Shown here: positions 58,181-64,000 of the stretch, piece after piece | How positions within the stretch are numbered: the stretch's first letter is position 1 | Layout: each line of letters begins with the position of its first letter | NCBI GenBank assembly: GCA_963815325.1 | Contig: CAWFGG010000005.1 | Span: 124,001-188,000, forward strand | From: JABDII01 sp963815325 | Lineage (GTDB): Bacteria; Gemmatimonadota; Gemmatimonadetes; Gemmatimonadales; GWC2-71-9 | Direction: 5' to 3' | Length of the DNA stretch: 64,000 nt | The notes under the pieces: model-generated | Told to the model about the DNA's origin: nothing | Databases searched by the model: none | The model's input: the letters and a program-made list of their open reading frames with translations, nothing else | Program-made: the position numbers and the translations under genes

Positions 58181-59265
58181 TCAGTGCGCGACGACCGCTT
58201 CCCAGACGGTCAGGCCGATGATCGCCAGCACGCCGACGATGCCGATCCAGACGCTGGCTTCGCTGAACCGGTGTCGCTGCGCGGATCCAGGCGTCGATGA
58301 ACGGCCAGGCGAACATCACGAAGACGATGAAGCCCATGCTCAGCACGGCGGCCGTGCCGGTGAACAGCTTCAGCCAGCGGAAGGCGACGTAGAAGAACCA
58401 CTCCGGCTTGATCACCTCGGGCGTCGTCAGCGGATCGGCCGGCGGCCCCATCGTCGCCGGCAAGATCGTGGCCAGCGCGCTGAGCAGGATCATCAGGACG
58501 AGGCCGATGATCAGCTCGGTGTAGAGGTGGTCGGGGAAGAAGTTGAAGTGCTTGCGGCTCGTCCGTCGGCTTCGTCCTCGAACTGGAACTCGGTGACGCC
58601 CTGCAGCCGGATGATGCGCGATGTGCACGACGACCAGCAGGATCGATCGTCACCGGCAGCACCGCGCGCGTGCAGGATGAAGAAGCGCGACAGCGTGCGC
58701 TCGTTGTAGACGTCGCCCGCCGAGCAGCATCTGCTTCATGAACCCGCCGACGACCGGCACGGTGTCGGTGATGTTGGCGCCGACCGTCGCGCCCCAGAAG
58801 CTGAGCTGCTCGTAGACCAGGCTGTAGCCGGTGAAGCCGGTCATCAGCGTGCAGATCAGCAGGCACATGCCGACGATCCAGTTGATCTCGCGCGGCTTGC
58901 GGTAGGCGCCGGTGAAGAAGACGCGCATCTGGTGCAGGATCACCGCGGCGATCATCAGCGTCGCGCGCCCACTTGTGCACGCTGCGGATGTACCAGCCGA
59001 AGGCGACCTCGTCGGTGATGTAGCGCACCGACTCGTAGGCGGTCGTGCGGCGACGGCCTCGTAGTAGAAGGCCAGCAGGATGCCGGTGACGATCTGGACG
59101 ATGAACAGGTAGGCCGGCGTGCCGCCGAGCGCGAACCACCAGCGCTTGAGGTGGTACGGGAACCGGCTCGTTGGTCAGCTCGCGAAGCTGCTCGCCCGAG
59201 ACCGGCAGGCGATCGCCGAACCACCGGCCGACGGCGCTCATCGCGCTCGGGAAGCGCTCAGGCAT
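58181..59265 (-). CDS. Cytochrome b (b6 plus subunit IV-like) of a Rieske/cytb complex, indel-broken
   Basis: Di-haem membrane protein that oxidises quinol together with the Rieske subunit. Fragments in alternate frames give the N-terminal SAVGRWFGDRLPVSG, MIAAVILHQMRVFFTGAYRKPREINW (second haem-helix pair), the C-terminal SKHFNFFPDHLYTELII and PLTTPEVIKPEWFF, and end with RFSEASVWIGIVGVLAIIG at 58181. The PEWFF motif marks the quinol-oxidation (Qo) site. About 361 residues. Begins where the Rieske gene ends, overlapping slightly. Confidence 0.85.
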
Positions 59266-59880
59266 TGTCGCCGTGTCCGTCTTCGGACGCGGCCGGCGAG
59301 ACACGGATCGTGGCCCGGCCCGCTGATCGGCGTCCGCCTCGACGACACCGCGCCGTGTCGTTCGCCGCCGAACAGCGCGGCGGCGGGACCTCGATGTAGA
59401 GCAGGCCGCTCTCGACGCTCAGCGGCGTAGCGCGGCAGCGACTGGCCGGCCTCGCCCGGCGGCCCGCCGGTGGCCTTGCCGCTCGGGTCGAAGACCCCGT
59501 TGTGGCAGGGGCAGAAGAAGCGGTTGTTCTGCGCTTCCCAGTGCACCTGGCAGCCGAGGTGCGGGCAGGTGCTCGAGAGGGCGATGAAGTCGTCCGCATC
59601 GCCGGTTCGGCTCCGGCGGGTGATGTTGATCGTCTCCCCGGCCGGCGCCGCGATACCGGATTGCCTCGCCGACCTTGATCCCCGCCACCTCGGTCACGAA
59701 CTGCCACATCACCTCGCCGACCGTAGCGGGATATAGGTAGCGGCCGGCGATCAAGCCGAAGGCGCCGTACCCGCCGATCAGGCCGGCGCCCATGGCGACG
59801 CTGGAAACGCTTTTCAGGAACTCGCGCCGGTCGGCGTTGTCGGAATCGGGTTGATCGCTGCGCAGCTCGTCGTCCGCCAT
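59258..59880 (-). CDS. Rieske iron-sulphur protein, indel-broken
   Basis: [2Fe-2S] electron carrier of the cytochrome bc-type complex. A TAT-like DRREFLK at residues 17-23 and a hydrophobic helix, then the Rieske fold with CPHLGC and CPCHNG cluster motifs (the usual C-x-H-x2-C and C-x2-H), read with three frame changes. Ends with PLSVESGLLYIEVPP. Start ATG 59880. First gene of the six-gene operon. Confidence 0.85.
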
Positions 59881-59990
59881 CTGCGTCTGCCTCGTGCCTG
59901 AGTGGTGAGGTCACGAACGGTGTTGCTGGGACAAGGATCCGCCGCCTACTCCGGAGCCGGGGCGAAACCCGATCTGTTTAATAGGATAAC

Positions 59991-60011
59991 AAGATGATCT
60001 TTAGATAAGAT
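59991..60011. promoter_or_regulatory. AT-rich overlapping inverted repeats upstream of the Rieske gene
   Basis: AAGAT-G-ATCTT-TAGAT-AAGAT: a five-base arm pair separated by one base plus a third copy five bases on. It is inside an AT-rich stretch (about 59978-60024) in an otherwise very GC-rich region, 111-131 bp upstream of the operon start. Candidate promoter/operator; the protein is unknown. Confidence 0.35.
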
Positions 60012-60069
60012 ATTCCTGCCGCGCGTTTTGGCAACGGACGATGGGCCGCCGCGCACCCTCCAAGAGGTG

Positions 60070-60693
60070 TTACCCCGCCAAGCCCGGCAAGGCCAAGAGC
60101 GTCTTCCGCCTGAGGAACGTGTTCCCCGGGCCGAGCACCCAGTAGTCGGGCCAGACACGCCAGGTTACCCGGAGCCCCTGCACCGCTTCGCCCGCCGGCA
60201 GCACGAACGACAGCGTGCGGGTGTAACTCTGACCGGCCGCGAGCATCTGGGCGAAGGGAATGCCGCCGTCGGGCATCGGCGCAGGCGCATATTCGTGCCC
60301 GGCACGGTCCACCAATCGGATCCTGAGCAGCGAGGGATGTTCGGGCGCCTGCACGGCGTCGCTCCGCACCTGAATGGCGAGCGCGATTTGTCTTGATCCC
60401 GCCGGAGCAGGCGGCTCCGCCATGGTGGCCACGACGGCGACGTGCAAGTGGCAGTCGAAGCCGCAGAAGGACAACTCCTCGGACGGCGCCAGGACCTTGG
60501 TTGGTGTCAGCAGCGCCGGCAGCGCAATGCCGAGCCCGTAGAGCGTCACGACGACGCCGGCCAGGGCGAGCGCCCGCAGGGCGGTCGACCGGCGGCCCCT
60601 CAGGTAACCAAGAAGGGCGACCAGCAACGCGATCCCGACCAGCCCGAACGTGGCCAGCGTCGCGAGTGTACCGAGAAAATGGGCCAGCATCAT
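60070..60693 (-). CDS. Hypothetical membrane protein
   Basis: 207 residues from ATG 60693 (or 60690): two N-terminal helices (about 5-26 and 34-55), then a probably periplasmic beta-rich domain with SFCGFDCHLHVAVV and a repeated beta-sandwich pattern (RVWPDYWVLGPGN). The CGFDCH segment could bind metal or haem. Upstream of the Nap operon on the same strand. Confidence 0.65.
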   Translation of the reverse strand: MMLAHFLGTLATLATFGLVGIALLVALLGYLRGRRSTALRALALAGVVVTLYGLGIALPALLTPTKVLAPSEELSFCGFDCHLHVAVVATMAEPPAPAGSRQIALAIQVRSDAVQAPEHPSLLRIRLVDRAGHEYAPAPMPDGGIPFAQMLAAGQSYTRTLSFVLPAGEAVQGLRVTWRVWPDYWVLGPGNTFLRRKTLLALPGLAG

Positions 60694-60718
60694 AGTGTGC
60701 TCCAGAGCGTCCGTTGGA

Positions 60719-61435
60719 TCAGGCCGCGGGGTGCGACAGCCCGCCGAAGCGGCGGTCGCGTTCGTGGTAGGCACGGATTGCCCCGGCGAGGGCCTGGGCA
60801 TCGAAATCGGGCCAGTAGACCGGGGTGAACCAGAGCTCCGCGTAGGCGCATTCCCAGAGTAGGAAGTCGCTCAGCCGCTGCTCGCCGCCGGTGCGGATCA
60901 GGAGGTCGACCTCACGCCCGGCGTGGCCGGATTCGTCGGGGGCCAGGACGCGATGGAATTCCTCGCGCGTCCGGGCATTGCCCATGCGGCCGGACGCGGA
61001 GAGGATCGCATCACGCGCCGAGTAATCCACCGCGATCCGAAGCAGGAGCCGGGTGCCGTTGGCCGTGACCCGCTCCGCCTGTTCGATGGTGGCAACCAGG
61101 TCCTGCGGCAGCCGGTCGCGCCGCCCGATCACCCGAACCCGGACACCGGCCTCCGCCGCCCGCTCGGCGTCGCGCTGGAGGTATTGCCCCAAGAGTCCCA
61201 TCAGCGCGGTCACCTCGTGGGCGGGACGGCGCCAGTTGTCGCTCGAGAAGGCGAACACCGTGAGGATGCCGACGCCCGCGTCCGGCGCGGCTCGGACGAT
61301 CCGCCGGAGGGCCCGCACCCCGGCCGCGTGCCCCAGCGTGCGGGGCCAGCCGCGCCGAGCGGCCCAGCGCCCGTTGCCGTCCATGATGATGGCCACGTGG
61401 AGGCCGGCCTGCCATGGCTGAGTACTTTGCTTCAT
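60719..61435 (-). CDS. uppS: Isoprenyl transferase (undecaprenyl diphosphate synthase)
   Basis: 238 residues, cis-prenyltransferase that makes the C55 carrier lipid. IIMDGNGRWAARRGWPR is the substrate-binding motif, followed by FSSDNWRRP, and RTGGEQRLSDFLLWECAYAELWFTPVYWPDF at the C-terminal end. Start at ATG 61435. Its role is cell-wall precursor supply. Confidence 0.92.
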   Translation of the reverse strand: MKQSTQPWQAGLHVAIIMDGNGRWAARRGWPRTLGHAAGVRALRRIVRAAPDAGVGILTVFAFSSDNWRRPAHEVTALMGLLGQYLQRDAERAAEAGVRVRVIGRRDRLPQDLVATIEQAERVTANGTRLLLRIAVDYSARDAILSASGRMGNARTREEFHRVLAPDESGHAGREVDLLIRTGGEQRLSDFLLWECAYAELWFTPVYWPDFDAQALAGAIRAYHERDRRFGGLSHPAA

Positions 61436-61466
61436 AAAGCGACATCCCAAAAAAAGAGAGAGGAGG

Positions 61467-61859
61467 TTATGCGTCCCGCATGGAGGCGATCAACGCTTCC
61501 ATGTGTGACAGGTAGCGGTCCAGTGCCTTCCGGCCCCGTGCCGTGAGGCGGTATTCAGTCCGCGGCATGCGGTCGGCAAAAGACTTGTGGCAGGCGACGT
61601 AGCCCGCGTCTTCCAGCTTCCTCGCATGCACGCTCAGGTTCCCGTCGCTGGTGTCGAGCAACTCTTTCAATTCGTTGAACGACAGCACCTCGTTGACCGC
61701 GAGCGTGCTCACGATGGCAAGCCGCATGCGCTCGTGGATCAGCCGGTCGAGTTGGAGCGGCTCCTCAGCCGCTGCTCGGCCGCGCACGCTCCCCAACCGC
61801 GGAGCCGGATTCTTGGCTTGCTTTTGCCGGGCCGTCCGGGCCGCGTTCGACTTAGCCAC
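61467..61859 (-). CDS. Winged-helix transcriptional regulator (TrmB/PadR-like)
   Basis: 130 residues: Lys-rich N-terminus, then a winged-helix domain with LSFNELKELLDTSDGNLSVHARKLEDAGYVACHK and a C-terminal helix. GTG at 61859 follows GGAGG closely and overlaps the corrected end of the upstream membrane-protein gene. The pair regulator-membrane protein suggests an autoregulated transporter-like system. Confidence 0.75.
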   Translation of the reverse strand: MAKSNAARTARQKQAKNPAPRLGSVRGRAAAEEPLQLDRLIHERMRLAIVSTLAVNEVLSFNELKELLDTSDGNLSVHARKLEDAGYVACHKSFADRMPRTEYRLTARGRKALDRYLSHMEALIASMRDA

Positions 61860-62488
61860 CGTACCTCCGCGCGATGATGAGTCCGGCGGCCAGTCTGGGT
61901 CGCGCCGAAGCCCAGCGCCATCCAGAGATCGCCCAGGGCGGCGGGCGTGAGCAAGGCGGCCAGGCCGAACCCCATGATGACCAGCCCCATGAGCGGCACC
62001 ACTCGGATCGAGAAGGCGCCACCCGTCACGACGCCGGTGCCGTAGAGCAGAAGCCAGCTGGCCGGAAGCAGGCCGTACTCCTGCCGAGCGGCGAGAGCCC
62101 AGGTGAGGACGAGCCCCACGAAGAGCGGCGGCGTAAAGCTCATCGCAAAGCGGCGGCCCGGCCGGGCCAGGAGCGGGGTCTTGCTGACCCGGGCCTTCCG
62201 GGCCAGGGCGTAGACCCCGATGCCCGTCGCGATCACCGCCTCCACCAACCAGACCTGGAGCCAGAGGCGCGGATCGGTTTGGCGCTGGGCCACCCAGGCG
62301 GCGCCGATGGCGGTGAGCCCCATGGCGACCCCGCCCCACCCCGGCACCGCCGTGAACGACGTGGCCCGCTCCATGGTGCTCCGGATGAACGACAGGTTGT
62401 CCATGGCCCGCCGGTGGAGGGCGGGCTCCTGGTCGGCCGGGGCGGCGGGCGCGGCCGTGGAGAGGGGGCGGGGGTTGACCGTCGACAT
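61852..62488 (-). CDS. Hypothetical membrane protein, one-base shift near the end
   Basis: About 211 residues with six membrane helices, not recognised; the N-terminus (MSTVNPRPLSTAAPAAPADQEP) is a soluble tail. The long open frame continues past the regulator gene, but removing one base from GGG at 61897-61899 gives the C-terminal LAAGLIIARRYGG and a stop at 61852, overlapping the regulator start. That arrangement is typical of DUF-type membrane protein plus regulator pairs. Confidence 0.6.
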
Positions 62489-62565
62489 GGGGTCCAAATT
62501 AGAGGTGACTGTGTGTCTTGTCAAGTTCTTTGTATCACAAAGCTACAGCCAAGTCCCGCGCGTAC

Positions 62566-63165
62566 TCAGACAACCTGATACACCTGCCCCGTCTGCGCGC
62601 CTTCGACGCTCTTGGCATAGGCCAGCGCCGCCCGGGCCGCCGGCACCGGCTCGAACCCGCGGAAGAACGGGGCGTAGGCCTCCAGTGCCTCGGCGATGAC
62701 TCCCGGGCTCACAGCATTGATCCGTTGGTCGCGCGACAGCTCGATGGCCGCCGCCCGGACAAAGGCGTTGACCGCTCCGTTGACCATCGAGGCCGACGTC
62801 CCCATACGGATGGGATCGCTATCGAGCACGCCCGTGGTGAGCGTGAACGAGCCGCCGTCGGCCAGGTACTCGCGCCCGATCAGGACCAGGTTCACCTGGC
62901 CCATGAGCTTGTCGTTGAGGCCGATCTCGTAGTCCGCGGCCGTCATCTCCTCGAACGGCGCGAACTTGACGGAGCCGGTGGCCGACACCAGCGCGGCGAA
63001 CTGCCCGGCCTGCTCGAGCCCCGCGCGAATGGACGCCGGGTCGGTGATGTCCAGCACCACGTCACCCGACGTGCGTCCCGCTCCGATGATTTCGTGGCGC
63101 TGGCTCAGCTCCGCCACCACGGCACGACCGATGGTTCCCGATGCACCCACGACGAGAATTCGCAT
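62566..63165 (-). CDS. Short-chain dehydrogenase
   Basis: 199 residues. VVGASGTIGRAVVAEL is the NAD(P)-binding motif; the later SPGVIAEAL and the FRGFEPVPAARAALAYA segment match the SDR family with a partly degenerate active site. ATG at 63165 overlaps the stop of the upstream membrane protein (TAATG). Confidence 0.75.
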   Translation of the reverse strand: MRILVVGASGTIGRAVVAELSQRHEIIGAGRTSGDVVLDITDPASIRAGLEQAGQFAALVSATGSVKFAPFEEMTAADYEIGLNDKLMGQVNLVLIGREYLADGGSFTLTTGVLDSDPIRMGTSASMVNGAVNAFVRAAAIELSRDQRINAVSPGVIAEALEAYAPFFRGFEPVPAARAALAYAKSVEGAQTGQVYQVV

Positions 63166-63455
63166 TACCCCTCCAACCTGCCGCGCAACATGAGTTTGAT
63201 GGCAATGAACGGGGTCAAGAAGAGCACCACGTTCAGCACCTTCAACAGAAGCATCGACGAAAGCATCAGGTGATCGTATTCCGGCCGCGGAACGTCGATC
63301 ATCGCGGCATACATCCGGTATATGGGATCTCCGGCCAACCAGAATGCGGCCCACACGACGAGCTGGGCCACGACCAGAAAGAGAAAGCATCGGAGCAGTA
63401 TGCCGGCGATCGCGTCGAACAGGTGGATCGATTCTCTCGCGAGTACTGGTTTCAT
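63165..63455 (-). CDS. Small membrane protein
   Basis: 96 residues with two membrane helices (about 16-40 and 66-84). Function not recognised. Overlaps the SDR start by one base, so translation is coupled. Confidence 0.6.
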   Translation of the reverse strand: MKPVLARESIHLFDAIAGILLRCFLFLVVAQLVVWAAFWLAGDPIYRMYAAMIDVPRPEYDHLMLSSMLLLKVLNVVLFLTPFIAIKLMLRGRLEG

Positions 63456-63476
63456 GATGTAGTCCCGTCCGGTGTT

Positions 63477-63989
63477 CTAGAGGTAGCGCGCAACGGCCAT
63501 GGTGGCGACCGCGATAATAAGCAACCGCGCCACCCAGAGGGCGGCCGCAGCCGAGCGCTGGCGGAGCCGTTGAATCTCCGCCTGCATGGGCCCGCGCTCT
63601 TTCTCGGACGCCGATCCCAGCGCCGCCGTCATCCGGATGGCTCCGAGTGTCGCGGCGCGCACGCCGGTCACTCCGACGATGAGGGCGAGGATCGAGGCCA
63701 CGCCGCCCACCGTGAGGCTCATCCCGAAAGGAGACCTGATCCAGCCCATGGCCATCCCGCCGGACAGGCGCCAGTAAAGGACCAGGCCGGTCAGAATGGT
63801 AAGGCCGGCGACGATGGGCATGACATCCAGGAACCGCCGCCGCACCAGTTCCCGCATGACCGGTGCCCCGTCGGCCCCGACCGCCCGGATGCTTGGCCCG
63901 AGGAAGAACACCAGGAAGAAGATGGTGCCAGCCCAGAACACCCCCAGCAGGATATGAAACATGCGCAAAATGAGCATGAACCGATCCAC
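63477..63989 (-). CDS. Predicted integral membrane protein
   Basis: 170 residues from a GTG at 63989 with a GGAGG site just before it. Four helices (about 8-30, 50-73, 83-108, 147-168) and a charged loop. The family resembles DUF2269-like small membrane proteins (HILLGVFWAGTIFF), but no firm assignment. Last gene of the window. Confidence 0.65.
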   Translation of the reverse strand: MDRFMLILRMFHILLGVFWAGTIFFLVFFLGPSIRAVGADGAPVMRELVRRRFLDVMPIVAGLTILTGLVLYWRLSGGMAMGWIRSPFGMSLTVGGVASILALIVGVTGVRAATLGAIRMTAALGSASEKERGPMQAEIQRLRQRSAAAALWVARLLIIAVATMAVARYL

Positions 63990-64000
63990 CGGGCCCTCCA

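Noticed and set aside
54088..59880. Pseudogenisation of the whole Nap operon
   Set aside because: Indels are evenly distributed while all cysteine, haem and active-site motifs are intact, which points to read error rather than decay.

Overview
High-GC (roughly 65-70%) bacterial chromosome with tightly packed, often 4-nt-overlapping genes, lipoproteins, TAT-type iron-sulphur proteins and many secreted proteins with N-terminal signal peptides. The gene mix (DUF4139 protein, TPR lipoprotein, M24 and DUF885 peptidases, UMF1-type MFS carrier, AGCS symporter) fits a Gemmatimonadota-like environmental bacterium. That placement is an inference from gene content; no rRNA or marker gene in the window proves it.

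Layout. 1-5.8 kb (+): end of a beta-barrel protein, molybdenum cofactor genes mobA-mobB-moeA, HtpX protease, MFS carrier, YjbQ protein. 6-16 kb: membrane diguanylate cyclase, then an ETF module (ETF-QO, etfA, etfB, glutaryl-CoA dehydrogenase) with an AGCS symporter, and a PQQ/haem c dehydrogenase. 16-27 kb (-): run of overlapping genes (lipoprotein, NAD-type isocitrate dehydrogenase, zinc-ribbon membrane protein, DUF4139 protein, phosphoesterase, SprT-like protein; then SDR, DUF885, LeuA-type synthase, sugar nucleotidyltransferase, cupin, four-cluster ferredoxin). 27-39 kb: small secreted proteins, two sulfotransferase-like proteins, a TPR lipoprotein, a second diguanylate cyclase, Na/Ca antiporter and several hypotheticals. 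39-42.3 kb (-): the F0 half of ATP synthase (atpZ-I-B-E-F-H) with no F1 genes following. 42.5-48 kb: MoxR ATPase, M24 peptidase, LACTB-like hydrolase, lipoproteins. 48.8-51.7 kb (+): HybA-like and HybB-like proteins followed by a membrane-anchored lipoyl (GcvH-like) protein. 53-59.9 kb (-): Rieske protein, cytochrome b, octahaem HAO-like cytochrome, NapA, tetrahaem NapB-like lipoprotein and an unknown protein in one operon. 60-64 kb: UppS, a regulator/membrane-protein pair, an SDR and small membrane proteins.

The most striking unit is the 53-59.9 kb operon: a quinol-oxidising Rieske/cytochrome b pair genetically fused to a nitrate reductase and an eight-haem HAO-family cytochrome. A plausible job is respiratory nitrate reduction with onward conversion of nitrite or hydroxylamine. 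The mobA/mobB/moeA cluster would supply the bis-MGD cofactor that NapA needs.

Sequence quality matters here. Between about 54.15 and 59.9 kb every gene is broken by a one-base indel roughly every 80 bp while all motifs survive in alternating frames, which looks like unpolished long-read sequence rather than gene decay. Outside that block I found isolated one-base frameshifts, mostly at short homopolymers, in a TPR lipoprotein, atpH, hybB, a DUF4440-like lipoprotein and a membrane protein. I saw no rRNA, tRNA, CRISPR array, transposase or prophage gene.
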